A stretch of DNA of 64,000 bases from NCBI GenBank assembly GCA_028820845.1, contig JAPPII010000009.1, positions 1 through 64,000 of the forward strand, in the 5' to 3' direction. The notes beneath the pieces were generated by a model that saw only the letters and a list, made by a program, of their open reading frames with translations, searched no databases and was not told the origin of the DNA. The first letter of the stretch is position 1, and each line of letters opens with the position of its first letter. The translations under genes were made by a program, and so were the position numbers. Positions 32,646 to 41,854 of this stretch are shown here, piece after piece. The stretch comes from Candidatus Poribacteria bacterium (GTDB taxonomy: Bacteria > Poribacteria > WGA-4E > WGA-3G).

Positions 32646-34589
32646 CTACTGCCTACCTTCAACCAAAGCATCAACAACCGTTGGATCAGCAAGCGTTGAG
32701 GTATCACCGAGCTCAGAGAGGTCGCCTTCTGCGATCTTTCGGAGGATACGCCGCATAATTTTTCCGGATCTCGTCTTTGGCAATGCGGGTGTAAACTGGA
32801 TCTTATCAGGTGTGGCAATAGGTCCGATATGTTGCCGTACCGCCAGTTTGATACCGGTTTCTACCGTATCAGACGGAGATTCACCCGTCATCAGCGTGAC
32901 ATAGGCATAGATCCCTTGCCCTTTGATGTCGTGCGGGTAACCGACGACGGCTGCTTCTGCGACCGCTTCATGCTGTCCGATTGCCCCTTCAACTTCGGCA
33001 GTTCCCAATCGATGTCCAGAGACATTCAGAACATCGTCAACACGACCTGTAATCCAATAGTATCCATCTTCATCGCGTAGGACACCGTCCCCGGTCATAT
33101 AGTAGCCGGGAAATCGGCGAAAATAGGTATCCAAGAACCGTTCATGGTCGCCATAGACGGTCCTCATGATACCGGGCCAGGCGGTTTTAATACAGAGATA
33201 CCCAGTCGCCGGGTTGCCTTCCACCTCGTTCCCTTCTTCATCGAGTATCACAGGTTCAATTGCAAAGAACGGGAAAGTTGCTGAACCGGGTTTCAATGGC
33301 GTTGCTGCGGGCAGCGGTGTCATCAAGATTCCGCCAGTCTCCGTCTGCCACCACGTATCGACAATCGGGCAACGCCCATCGCCAACGGTATTGTAGTACC
33401 ATAACCACTCTGGCTCTTTGATGGGTTCGCCGACCGTGCCGAGTAACCTGAGTGTGGAGCGGTCATATTTCTCGACCCATGTATCGCCTTCCTTCATCAA
33501 TGCGCGGAGTGCGGTTGGCGCGGTGTAGAAGATGTTGATACGATGCTTTTCGACGACCTGCCAAAATCTTCCAAAGTCGGGATAGTTTGGCACGCCTTCA
33601 AACATAACGGTAATCGCCCGATTCGCAAGTGGACCGTAGATGATGTAAGAGTGCCCAGTAATCCATCCTATATCAGCGGTACACCAGTAGACATCCCCCT
33701 CGTGGTAGTCAAAAACCTGTTGGTGTGTGTAAGATGTATAGGTGAGATAACCGCCTGTGGTATGTAAAACCCCCTTGGGTTTCCCAGTTGAACCGGAGGT
33801 ATAAAGAATAAACAGGGGATCTTCAGCATCCATAACAGTGGGTTCACACTCGGCATCGGCATTCGCCATCGCTTCATGCCACCAAATATCCTGCGAAGCA
33901 TCGAAATCGACTGTATCGCCGGTACGCTTGACGACGACGACCTTTTCAATGGATGGGCATTCGGCAACAGTGGCATCGGCGTTAGCTTTCATGGGTATAT
34001 CGCTACGGGGTCCGCGCATTGCGGTATCTTGTGTTATGAGCATTTTGCACGCCGAGTCGTTAATCCGGTCTCGGAGGGATTCCGCTGAAAATGCCCCGAA
34101 GACGATGGAGTGAACGGCACCAATCCGTGCGCATGCGAGCATCGCGATGGCTAACTCTGGAACCATCTGTAGATAGATACAAACGCGGTCGCCTTTTTCA
34201 ATGCCTTGTGCCTTGAGAACGTTGGCAAATTTTTTGACCTCAGTTAGCAGTTCATCAAAGGTAAAGGTTTTATCTTCAGATGGATCGTTTCCCTCCCAGA
34301 TAATAGCGGTTGCATCGCCGTGTCCAGCCTCTACATGCCGATCAAGGCAATTATAACAAGCATTCAGTGTGCCGCCTTCAAACCATTTAATTTCCGCTTC
34401 GACGAAGTCGTAATCGCGAACGGTATGCCATTTTTGATACCACGTCAACCGTTCCGCAACCGTTGCCCAAAATGCTTCAGGGTCTCGGACGGACTCGGCA
34501 TATTGTGCTTCGTATGCCTCTAAACTGTTGACGTATGCGTTATCTATAGGATAGGTAGTGTCTTCCGGTGGAAAAACGTTGTTAGCCAT
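32646..34589 (-). CDS. acs: Acetyl-CoA synthetase (AMP-forming)
   Basis: 647 residues, the usual length. It activates acetate to acetyl-CoA via acetyl-AMP. The ANL-superfamily marks are [20 protein letters not shown] (ATP loop), WWQTETGG (adenine and acetate pocket), YYMTGDG (ribose-binding Asp), [18 protein letters not shown] (hinge) and [12 protein letters not shown] with the lysine that is acetylated in regulated homologues. GGAGAGGAG precedes the ATG. It is the first gene of a short run with the decarboxylase half. Confidence 0.93.
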   Translation of the reverse strand: MANNVFPPEDTTYPIDNAYVNSLEAYEAQYAESVRDPEAFWATVAERLTWYQKWHTVRDYDFVEAEIKWFEGGTLNACYNCLDRHVEAGHGDATAIIWEGNDPSEDKTFTFDELLTEVKKFANVLKAQGIEKGDRVCIYLQMVPELAIAMLACARIGAVHSIVFGAFSAESLRDRINDSACKMLITQDTAMRGPRSDIPMKANADATVAECPSIEKVVVVKRTGDTVDFDASQDIWWHEAMANADAECEPTVMDAEDPLFILYTSGSTGKPKGVLHTTGGYLTYTSYTHQQVFDYHEGDVYWCTADIGWITGHSYIIYGPLANRAITVMFEGVPNYPDFGRFWQVVEKHRINIFYTAPTALRALMKEGDTWVEKYDRSTLRLLGTVGEPIKEPEWLWYYNTVGDGRCPIVDTWWQTETGGILMTPLPAATPLKPGSATFPFFAIEPVILDEEGNEVEGNPATGYLCIKTAWPGIMRTVYGDHERFLDTYFRRFPGYYMTGDGVLRDEDGYYWITGRVDDVLNVSGHRLGTAEVEGAIGQHEAVAEAAVVGYPHDIKGQGIYAYVTLMTGESPSDTVETGIKLAVRQHIGPIATPDKIQFTPALPKTRSGKIMRRILRKIAEGDLSELGDTSTLADPTVVDALVEGRQ

Positions 34590-34689
34590 TTTATTATTTT
34601 ATCTCCTCTCCAAATCAATCTGCGGTTCTCAAAATACCTCTATAAGTTGTATAGGATACATTTTACAAAAAAAGGGTGAGCATGTCAAC

Positions 34690-34935
34690 TACAATTATCT
34701 GAATCACGGATTTTCACGGATTATGCAGATTACACGGATTTCTGGGGTGTGTAAATATCTTGTTGAAAGTGTTGTCTGAAGGCACGTCGCATGAATCAAC
34801 GGTATTCATGCCTTAGGACATGAACCGAGGCGAGTCCGCCACAAATCGCGGATGACACGGATTGTGGACGCAGAAGACGCGGATTTTTGGGACATTTGGT
34901 CGTCAGAATCAGGATTATCGGATTTACAGGATTGG
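34690..34935. repeat. Repeat-rich non-coding stretch
   Basis: The 34590-35122 gap has no gene I can support. 34690-34740 and 34850-34935 carry many ACGGATT/CGGATTT words (for example GATTACACGGATTT) of the type also seen at 4366-4408. 34778-34842 holds a relative of the 70-odd-bp element nested in the hairpin repeat at 58634 (shared GCACGTCGCATGAATCA and ACGGTATTCA). A frame at 34887-35117 has no ribosome site and no recognisable content. Confidence 0.55.
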
Positions 34936-35122
34936 GAACTGTCACTCACAAACTGATAGGAATCAACGCGAAATGCGCGTGTAGCTTATGGCGTATGCTA
35001 CAACGTAGAAGGTTTGAGGAAGCAGTAGAGCTGCATAAACCCGCTCTAACATCTATCAAACTGCCCACAAGCAAGGCTCTCAAAGCAACACCTTATAATA
35101 GGCGAAGGTATTGCTAAAACAG

Positions 35123-36163
35123 TTAATCTTGTTTCTCGTCGAAAAATTTTCCGCTAATCACATCTTGTAAAATCTTTCCTCTATTTATACGGGTCATCCT
35201 ATCGTTGGTCGCTTGTCTAGTCGTTGTAAGGTACTCTGCTATTCTCTTGTCTTCCTTTTCAACCTCACTGTCTAACCCTCGCTGTCCTAACCTTTCTACT
35301 AATTCGTAAAACTGTCGCAGCTGTTCTCCAACTTTTGCAGGCTGAAGTGGTTTGTTTTCTTTAACTAACGCTCTATAAATCTCCACAAGCAAAGTAAATA
35401 GATCCGCCTTTCGCCAGACACGGCTATTTTGAAGAAATCCACACGCTTCTATAAACTTAAAAACTCTTTGAAATCCAATCTCTAAACGGCACTTTTCTTC
35501 AAATGTATCGTTATATTCTTGCAGATAATTTTCAAGTTCGTTATCCCTATTAAAGTAGGTTGACATCACAGTTACAACAATAGACAAAGCGAAACGAACA
35601 TCTCCCATACGTCTTACTTCGTTAGAATAGAAGACTCTATGTTTTTGAAAAAAAGGATCTTCCGCAAGTTTTTCAGCGAATCGTTTTATTTCTCCATCAA
35701 ATCTGGCATTATGAATCTCCATAGCATTCAAAGCATAGTTCGTTGAGTTAATTCGTTGAAACACCTCCTTTATCTTACTAATGTCTATTTTTCCCAAGTC
35801 TCGAACAACAACCTGATATTCTAAAAAGTCAACTTGTTTTCCTTCGGGTAGCTTCGAGTAGGAAATCACCTCTTTCGACAACCTTAAGTCTGGCGATGCT
35901 TCAAAGTACTGTTTCAATGTAGTTAACCTCTGTTGGCCATCTACCAGCATTTCCTTCCCTTCTCCAGTGACAGGATCTACTTCACCAGCAGCAATATATA
36001 TTTCGGGAAAAGGATACCCATCCAAAACTGTTTGAATAAAAGCACTTTTATGTTTATTCGACCACACTAAACGTCTTTGAAATTCAGGTCTTGGAATCAA
36101 GATTTCGTTCCGAATATCTGCCAAGAGCGTGCGTATTTTTTTATTTGTCGCTGTTGTTTGCAT
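35123..36163 (-). CDS. DUF262 (ParB/GmrS-like) protein
   Basis: 346 residues. The N-terminal DUF262 domain is visible: IPEFQR-like PRPEFQRRLVW, then GYPFPEIYI and MLVDGQQRLTTLKQYF, the DGQQR motif that in ParB/Srx-fold proteins binds or hydrolyses a nucleotide. The rest (about 140-346) is helical. DUF262 proteins occur in GmrSD, BREX-associated and other defence systems, often with a DUF1524 HNH partner; there is none here. GGAGGAG precedes the ATG inside the end of the nucleotidyltransferase gene (23-base overlap), so the two form a tight pair. Confidence 0.8.
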   Translation of the reverse strand: MQTTATNKKIRTLLADIRNEILIPRPEFQRRLVWSNKHKSAFIQTVLDGYPFPEIYIAAGEVDPVTGEGKEMLVDGQQRLTTLKQYFEASPDLRLSKEVISYSKLPEGKQVDFLEYQVVVRDLGKIDISKIKEVFQRINSTNYALNAMEIHNARFDGEIKRFAEKLAEDPFFQKHRVFYSNEVRRMGDVRFALSIVVTVMSTYFNRDNELENYLQEYNDTFEEKCRLEIGFQRVFKFIEACGFLQNSRVWRKADLFTLLVEIYRALVKENKPLQPAKVGEQLRQFYELVERLGQRGLDSEVEKEDKRIAEYLTTTRQATNDRMTRINRGKILQDVISGKFFDEKQD

Positions 36164-36743
36164 TCTTCTCCTCCAAGTTATCTATACATTGTTGTATACA
36201 AATTGTCTGATAGTTCTCGAGAAAAAAATACGACTTATATAATCCACCGGAAATTTTAAAATCTCCATATTTACGACTATTAGTGATAGACCGGAAAAAA
36301 TTCCACCAATCTTCTCTCAAAGGAAACATAGATGATCGAGGCAATTTATCAGGTCTTATCCATCCTCGAAAGAAATAGTCAACAAATTGATCATATTCGG
36401 GCCAATATGAACCCTCATACTTATATCTAAACACTTGTTCCCAAAATTCATCAAATAATCTCGAAGACACCAGAGCGACATCAATATCAGATTCATTACC
36501 GAATAGACGATATTTTTTATCTGGTACAACACTAAAACCCAGTTTTGTTGAGCCCACAACCAAAACATCATTTGGGTGCAGTCCGAAGTGATCAGCAACC
36601 TCCGAGCGCAAATCGAAGTATTTGTCCTGAGATAACATACAACATTCTCCAAAAAGAATGTGTTTTCTGACTATTCGGGTTGCCGATAAACGTCTTAATT
36701 CTTTCTTAAACTCATCAAGTCTTTCTTTACCCTCGTCAATCAT
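36141..36743 (-). CDS. Predicted nucleotidyltransferase paired with DUF262
   Basis: 200 residues from the ATG at 36743. The MNT/pol-beta-like nucleotidyltransferase core is visible: VLVVGSTKLGFS (the GS motif), followed about 20 residues later by ESDIDVALVS, the two metal-binding Asp of the DxD motif. The remainder contains aromatic-rich PEYDQFVDYFFRGW and KYGDFKISGG and is not recognised. Such enzymes attach nucleotides to tRNA, proteins or small molecules. The spacing from GS to DxD is longer than in typical CD-NTases. Tightly coupled with the DUF262 gene and beside a restriction system. Confidence 0.7.
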   Translation of the reverse strand: MIDEGKERLDEFKKELRRLSATRIVRKHILFGECCMLSQDKYFDLRSEVADHFGLHPNDVLVVGSTKLGFSVVPDKKYRLFGNESDIDVALVSSRLFDEFWEQVFRYKYEGSYWPEYDQFVDYFFRGWIRPDKLPRSSMFPLREDWWNFFRSITNSRKYGDFKISGGLYKSYFFLENYQTICIQQCIDNLEEKNANNSDK

Positions 36744-36789
36744 TATCAATTCCTAAGAAAATATGAGATACTGTCGCGCTCCACCCAAG

Positions 36790-36813
36790 TGGCGAGGTTT
36801 TCTAACCTCGACC
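36790..36813 (+). repeat. Hairpin repeat, copy f
   Basis: CGAGGTT, TTCT-type loop, AACCTCG at 36793-36810. It lies between the promoter at 36834 and the nucleotidyltransferase gene, that is, in the expected 5' leader. Confidence 0.7.
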
Positions 36814-36833
36814 ATTACCAAACTCATATTACA

Positions 36834-36842
36834 ATTATACCA
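36834..36842 (-). promoter_or_regulatory. Extended -10 promoter for the NTase-DUF262 pair
   Basis: On the minus strand TGGTATAAT, a perfect -10 with TG, about 90 bases before the ATG at 36743. No convincing -35. The pair therefore may be expressed independently of the restriction genes upstream. Confidence 0.5.
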
Positions 36843-36951
36843 CATATCATAGAGCAAATACCAATCTAAGCTGACGAAATCTAAGAGGAGAGGTTGCTGA
36901 CTTAAGGACAAAAGAACAGGTGAAGTGTTCCCATCCGAAATATCAAGGCAC

Positions 36952-38334
36952 TTACAAAACAGATTCCAACCAGTCGATAGCGGTTTGTTCGTCCTGTTCA
37001 ATGGCAATTTCGACTGATCGTTTGGCAGATTCCAGCAGGTCTTTGGCGCGCTTGCGTAAGTTGAAGGATTCGATGACCTTCTGTTGGATTTCAGTCTGTT
37101 TCTCTGCTCTGATTGTTGGAACAACGACTTTACTAAATTCTTCCCTATTAATTGCAGTAAGGATTGTCCCACTACACCCTTTCTTGAGCTGTAACTGACC
37201 GACGCTACTTTTCAAAAACACTAATAAAGTTTCCGAATTAAGCATATCCGAATTGATAGCATGAAACCCAGTCGAACATAGGGCATTATCATATTCCTCT
37301 GTTATCAAGGCTATGCTTTCCAGTGAGCCTTCAACAGACGAAACAATAACATCTCCCGCGTTCACCTTGCACCGTGCTCTACTTGGCAAGTTTTGTCCTT
37401 GCTCTACCATACAACCGTTTATTTCCGCACTGCTTCCGATATTGGCAAGTTCAATGTACTTGTATTCCGTTTCAGGTTCAGGTTTGAAATTGCTATCTTT
37501 TAACTGGGCATGATTCCCAATCTTACCCCATCCGCCCGGATAACCTTTAATGTCATCAATAATATCCTCGTATTTCGGTTGGAAGTAATCCGCGTCAATG
37601 CGTTCCGCGCGTTGCATGCTTGCATAATCTGTGGCAAAAGTCAACCTGTGCTTTGGTTGCCAGTCGGTAAGTCCCAGTTCCTCAAGGAGAAGAGTTTGGG
37701 TTTCGGCATACCGCGTTTTTGATAGTTCTGTTAGTTCTTTTGAACGGAGATAGGTTTTCTCTATTTCGGTTTGAAGGTTTTCCCAATTCGGGACAGGAAT
37801 TTGGTATAAAAAGGGCGGAGCAATATGAGGTTGTGCGCTACCATATTTGCCTCTTTCTATTAATGCTTTACCATACTTGGTATTGAGAAAAATAGCGAGA
37901 AAGAAAGGGTTTAAGGCACCACTTCGGATGATAAGCGTATCGGACATTGATATAGCAGGGTTATTTTCAAGATAGATAGCACATTGACCAACATTTGCCC
38001 CTGATCGCATTATCAGAATATCTTTGTAATGTATCGCGTTTTCCTTTAAACGTTCTGCATCTTCTTCTGATATATAAACCGGATTCGCTGTCAGATCAAT
38101 GGAGAGCGGGCGAACGTTTTGCCCTCTTAATAACAGAACACCATCATCCACATAATTTCGCTTTATTTCTTTAGGGTGTTTGATGTTGACTTGAAAATCA
38201 ATGAGTTTGCGCGAACCAATATCTTCGAGTCGGCGTTGGATCTGTAAATAATCGGGTCTAAAAAACTCCGCATCAAACCGCAGGGAATGGGAGGCATCCA
38301 CTATAGATTGGTAATCAACGGTAGAATACTGCAT
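36952..38334 (-). CDS. hsdS: Restriction-modification specificity subunit (HsdS/BcgIB-like)
   Basis: 460 residues with two target-recognition domains separated by conserved helices. Each half ends with the typical helical spacer: LQTEIEKTYLRSKELTELSK (about 190-215) and KQTEIQQKVIESFNLRKRAK (about 410-435). Each TRD starts with a similar DAEFFRPDY / DADYFQPKY segment, a clear internal repeat. It gives sequence specificity to the methylase-nuclease subunit encoded upstream. The ATG overlaps the stop of the DUF4145 gene by one base (TAATG). Confidence 0.9.
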   Translation of the reverse strand: MQYSTVDYQSIVDASHSLRFDAEFFRPDYLQIQRRLEDIGSRKLIDFQVNIKHPKEIKRNYVDDGVLLLRGQNVRPLSIDLTANPVYISEEDAERLKENAIHYKDILIMRSGANVGQCAIYLENNPAISMSDTLIIRSGALNPFFLAIFLNTKYGKALIERGKYGSAQPHIAPPFLYQIPVPNWENLQTEIEKTYLRSKELTELSKTRYAETQTLLLEELGLTDWQPKHRLTFATDYASMQRAERIDADYFQPKYEDIIDDIKGYPGGWGKIGNHAQLKDSNFKPEPETEYKYIELANIGSSAEINGCMVEQGQNLPSRARCKVNAGDVIVSSVEGSLESIALITEEYDNALCSTGFHAINSDMLNSETLLVFLKSSVGQLQLKKGCSGTILTAINREEFSKVVVPTIRAEKQTEIQQKVIESFNLRKRAKDLLESAKRSVEIAIEQDEQTAIDWLESVL

Positions 38335-38993
38335 TATTGCGTTTTACCATCCCGTTTTTCTACTGCTTCCTTAGGCCCCTCAGGAAGTCCATCGTAAAGT
38401 TCTTGAATCTGTTTAGGTTGTGTGATCAAGACACCAGCAATGACATTGATTAAGTTAAAAAGTGCTTGAACATCGGCAGTGTCGTCAAACACGATTTCCC
38501 CTGGGTGAACGGCATTGTCGCCCGTTATTCTCACAATATCCAATGATTGCTGGACCTTCGGGGCAAGTCCTTTTTTTACAAGATTCCCTATACTGTCATT
38601 GATATTACTTGTCTCTCCGAGATGTTTCATAAGCATTTCTACAGCCAATCTCAACAAAGCACAAGCGGCACGTGGAGATTGATCAGCTATAGCGGCAGCT
38701 TCGTCATAAACTTGTGTTACATCCTCCGGTAAATCACCATTTGCTGGTGGAGCACTACGCGTTGGCGGATAGATAATCTTTTCTGCTAACCAAAGAGTCC
38801 CGCTTTTACAGTGTGAACAAATAGCAACCTCCACGTCCACGTCTTTAATACAAATTTTATTAAATAAAACATCACGGAGGGCTTCATTGTAAACTGTAAT
38901 AACAGCATCTTCCCAATGTTGCAAAGCAAAAACCTGACAATTTGGACAATGAAAGGCATCATTCTTGTACTTTGGTGGATAATATTCAGACAT
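38334..38993 (-). CDS. DUF4145 zinc-ribbon protein inside the restriction operon
   Basis: 219 residues from the ATG at 38993, chosen because GGAG lies six bases upstream and it directly follows the methylase stop. A zinc ribbon comes first (HCPNCQ, then ICSHCKSG), then a helical DUF4145 domain (about 100-210; AACALLRLAVEMLMKHLGE and ITGDNAVHPGEIVFDDTADV, the last being the family's GN.AVH motif). DUF4145 often occurs in restriction loci as a separate or fused domain; its biochemical role is unknown. Placed between the methylase-nuclease gene and the specificity gene. Confidence 0.85.
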   Translation of the reverse strand: MSEYYPPKYKNDAFHCPNCQVFALQHWEDAVITVYNEALRDVLFNKICIKDVDVEVAICSHCKSGTLWLAEKIIYPPTRSAPPANGDLPEDVTQVYDEAAAIADQSPRAACALLRLAVEMLMKHLGETSNINDSIGNLVKKGLAPKVQQSLDIVRITGDNAVHPGEIVFDDTADVQALFNLINVIAGVLITQPKQIQELYDGLPEGPKEAVEKRDGKTQ

Positions 38994-38995
38994 GT

Positions 38996-41083
38996 TTATC
39001 TCCAAAAGCTCAAATCTTTACGCCTTGCCCATTCAATAAAGGCTTCGGCGATGCCGTCAGGGAGTTCTCCGTTGTGGTTGTGTAGGTCGTGATCAACAAT
39101 CAGGTGCCCGTTTTTGTCCAATTTGTGCTGTCCATCGCTATTTTCAAGGAAAATATAATCGCCAGAATTATCTTTACCACCCTTCCCACTCACCGCTAAA
39201 AAGACGGAGTAGTTGTCAACTTTTCGACAAAGGGGGCCCGCATTTGGATCATCGTTCCACTTTTGTACGAATAGAACGCTCGTTTTCGTACCGGTATGCG
39301 GTTTGAAAGTGTTACCGTGTAAACTGACGATAGCCAAAATACGGCCGCGCTCGGCGATAAATTCACGGACGGACTTGTCAGACGTGTTGTTAAATCTGCC
39401 TTGCGGTAGCACAATCGCCATACGCCCCCCGGGTTTGAGGAAATCAAGATTGCGTTCAATAAATAGGATATCGCGACCGATTTTAGTGTGTGCCTTGCCG
39501 TTCTGCTTAAAGGTGAGGTTATATTGATGGAGGATACGACTCTCCTTGATGTCTCCAGCAAAGGGTGGATTCGCCATCAGAATATCAAAACCAAATGACT
39601 TGTTCCTGTCCTGTTCCAGCCTTAACGCTTTGAGTCGATCAAAACCGTCGCCATACGTGCGTACCCACCTGCTATTTCTCTCTGTGCTGTCGTCCCACCG
39701 CTCGTAATCCAGTGTGTTGAGGTGCAAGACATTCGTTTCACCGTCTCCTGCGATCAGATTGAGGGTTCTCGCCACCCGGACAGTCTTTTCGTCGAAATCA
39801 ATTCCAAACACTTTGAGGACGTGCTCTTTGTCGGCTGCAGGGATTTCCGCATTCGTGAACAGCGTCCCAGTCAACTTGAAAACGGTATGCACCGGAAACC
39901 CGCAACTCCCAGCGGCGGTGTCAATCATATATTCCCCTGGCTGCGGATTGAGCATTTTGACACACATATCTATGACGTGGCGTGGCGTGAAGTATTGCCC
40001 TTTTTCGCCTTTGGCAGATTTACTCACCAGATACTCAAACGCTTCATCGACAACCTGTAAATTGGAGTTGAACAACTTTATATCCTGCAAACTGGACACA
40101 CAGACTGATAGGTGGCTGTCAGATAGTTCAAACGTCGAATGTTCGGGAAAAACGCCTCTCCACCGGTCTCTTGCATCGTCAAAAAGCCGCTGAATTTTGG
40201 TTTTGAGTTGGGAGTCGGTTTGTCCTGTGTTTCTGAACTCCACCGCTCGAAAATCGTCATCTGGAATTTCTTCAACGGCTTTCTTGAGAACCTCATAATC
40301 TGGATTTTCAACGTCGTAAGATTGATCTGTTTCTTGAATAGCCGTGTTGATTCTGGATCGCAGGAGGCGGTTGATAAACATCTTATCTTCCTGACTCTTG
40401 AATTCATCATAGAGTTTGGTAAAGATGAGTTTAAAGACCTCCTCAAAGACATCCACGCCTGCGTTGGCGAGTACCTCATCCTCTAATTCCAAAATGACAT
40501 CCTTCAAGGATTTGTGTTCCGTTGCGAGCTTATCCTTAAGAATGAGATCCTTGAGCGTAAAACGCTCATTGAGGATATCCGCCAAAGTCTGATCGGCGTT
40601 CGGAATATCGGTAATGTCTTCAAAGTAGTTCGGGTCTCGCCGGTGGTAGTGTGAAATCTGCTGTCCGTTTGTCCATACAGCAATAGGCGCGCCGGTGGCA
40701 TTGCAGTAGGAACGGAGTTGTGCCTTGCCGTCTTGGAGTTTTGGCTTTTTTACTTCAATGATAATATAAGGACTATCGGCTCTGTCCTTGTCAAGGATAA
40801 CGATGTCAGCACGTTTCTTTTCTCTACCGAAATTGACAAGATGCTCAAACCGCACGCGTTCTCGTGGATAATGATACCGGTTCAGGAGGCGTTCTACATA
40901 CAATTGACGGATGAGTTCCTCGGGTTTGAGCTGGATTGCTTTCCCTCGGATAGGGCAGTAGGTGATGGGTGTTTTTTTGCCCTCTATTCTTTGACGTAAG
41001 CTCTGAATTTCGGAAGCGTCGAATAGGTCGAGGTGGTAATTGCTGTCTTTGAGTATCGTTTGGATGATGTCGGGTTGGGTCAT
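38996..41083 (-). CDS. Restriction nuclease-N6-adenine methylase fusion (BcgI A-like)
   Basis: 695 residues. The N-terminus is a type I HSDR_N-like PD-(D/E)xK nuclease: RADIVILDKD (D93) and IIIEVKKPK (E110, K112). A helical HsdM N-terminal region leads to the N6-adenine methylase: GQYFTPRHVIDMCV, DTAAGSCGFPV (AdoMet site), MANPPFAGD (catalytic NPPF) and GGRMAIVLPQG. No SF2 helicase is present anywhere in the operon, so this is not a type I translocating enzyme; nuclease-methylase in one chain plus a separate specificity subunit is the type IIB (BcgI) arrangement. Confidence 0.85.
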   Translation of the reverse strand: MTQPDIIQTILKDSNYHLDLFDASEIQSLRQRIEGKKTPITYCPIRGKAIQLKPEELIRQLYVERLLNRYHYPRERVRFEHLVNFGREKKRADIVILDKDRADSPYIIIEVKKPKLQDGKAQLRSYCNATGAPIAVWTNGQQISHYHRRDPNYFEDITDIPNADQTLADILNERFTLKDLILKDKLATEHKSLKDVILELEDEVLANAGVDVFEEVFKLIFTKLYDEFKSQEDKMFINRLLRSRINTAIQETDQSYDVENPDYEVLKKAVEEIPDDDFRAVEFRNTGQTDSQLKTKIQRLFDDARDRWRGVFPEHSTFELSDSHLSVCVSSLQDIKLFNSNLQVVDEAFEYLVSKSAKGEKGQYFTPRHVIDMCVKMLNPQPGEYMIDTAAGSCGFPVHTVFKLTGTLFTNAEIPAADKEHVLKVFGIDFDEKTVRVARTLNLIAGDGETNVLHLNTLDYERWDDSTERNSRWVRTYGDGFDRLKALRLEQDRNKSFGFDILMANPPFAGDIKESRILHQYNLTFKQNGKAHTKIGRDILFIERNLDFLKPGGRMAIVLPQGRFNNTSDKSVREFIAERGRILAIVSLHGNTFKPHTGTKTSVLFVQKWNDDPNAGPLCRKVDNYSVFLAVSGKGGKDNSGDYIFLENSDGQHKLDKNGHLIVDHDLHNHNGELPDGIAEAFIEWARRKDLSFWR

Positions 41084-41223
41084 CGTTTTTTCTTATCTAT
41101 TAATGCTTTCGCCAAAGTCGTTTACAATTTCAGTAATGTTGTCCATGTTTTTTCGTGTTCAAGTTCTTCTATTTTCTGGTGGGATGTCTGGATTTCTTCT
41201 CGCTGATTGATAGACAAGAAAAC

Positions 41224-41493
41224 TCAAAGCACATCAAGCAACTTTTCATATTCTGCATGCGGCCCGATCCAGAACCAAACGATTTTTCCACTATCAACAA
41301 CTCCAACCGCTCTATAGTTGATGTTAATACGTACAGCATAAATTGACTCAGTGTTATGTACTTTCTTGAATCGCAAACTTGGGTGATATGGATTTTCCCT
41401 GAAGAGTCTATAGGCATCTTTAGCCTGCTGTCGAATGTTATTTGGTAATTTCGCAAGCATCTGCCGGAAGCGTTTTGTTGTGCTTGAATTCAT
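41224..41493 (-). CDS. RelE/ParE-type toxin
   Basis: 89 residues, compact and basic. Typical segments are FRQMLAKLPNNIRQQAKDAY, HPSLRFKKVHNTESIYAVRININYRAVGVVDSGK (the central strands, quoted only as a pattern: HPSLRFKK and YAVRI) and IVWFWIGPHAEYEKLL at the end. Most members cut mRNA at the ribosome or poison gyrase. The start overlaps the antitoxin stop by four bases (ATGA). It is downstream of the antitoxin as in many such modules. Confidence 0.8.
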   Translation of the reverse strand: MNSSTTKRFRQMLAKLPNNIRQQAKDAYRLFRENPYHPSLRFKKVHNTESIYAVRININYRAVGVVDSGKIVWFWIGPHAEYEKLLDVL

Positions 41494-41708
41494 AGTTGGT
41501 CTGGATTTAGTTCCTGCGTTTGCCCCCTACGATGTTCAGCAAGTGCTTCTGAAGCCAGCTTGGATAATGTCTCTTGAGAACTGGCAAACAATTTATCCCA
41601 TCGTTTTTCAGAACGAAGTTCAGCAAGGACCCAATCTGCAAGTGCATCCTGTTCCTTGGGTGAAAGTTTTGATGCTTCCGTAAAAGCGTGTTCAAGGCGC
41701 GTTGTCAT
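41490..41708 (-). CDS. Antitoxin of the RelE-type module
   Basis: 72 residues, acidic and helical (LSPKEQDALADWVLAEL; WDKLFASSQETLSKLASEALAEH), with AAAGGAGG upstream of the ATG. It lacks an obvious ribbon-helix-helix but has the size and order of antitoxins next to RelE-type toxins. It should neutralise the toxin and may repress the operon. Confidence 0.75.
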   Translation of the reverse strand: MTTRLEHAFTEASKLSPKEQDALADWVLAELRSEKRWDKLFASSQETLSKLASEALAEHRRGQTQELNPDQL

Positions 41709-41854
41709 GAAGATACCTCCTTTATTATATTGATGGACAAGAAATTCAAGAGCACAGCGACAAACTGATAATAACTTCTCCGGACGTTAGTATTTTTTAT
41801 CGACACACCGTTGATGCATTATAACATGACAACCGAGCGACTGCAATAAAATTT

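Noticed and set aside
34887-35117. 76-residue frame on the plus strand
   Set aside because: It has no ribosome site, is full of low-complexity and repeat-derived codons, and matches nothing I recognise. The region is better read as repeat-rich spacer.
36141-36743. CD-NTase of a CBASS system
   Set aside because: The GS to DxD spacing is longer than usual, the protein is short, and there is no CBASS effector or Cap2/Cap3 gene beside it.
36952-41083. Classical type I restriction system
   Set aside because: No SF2 helicase (hsdR motor) exists in the locus; nuclease is fused to the methylase.
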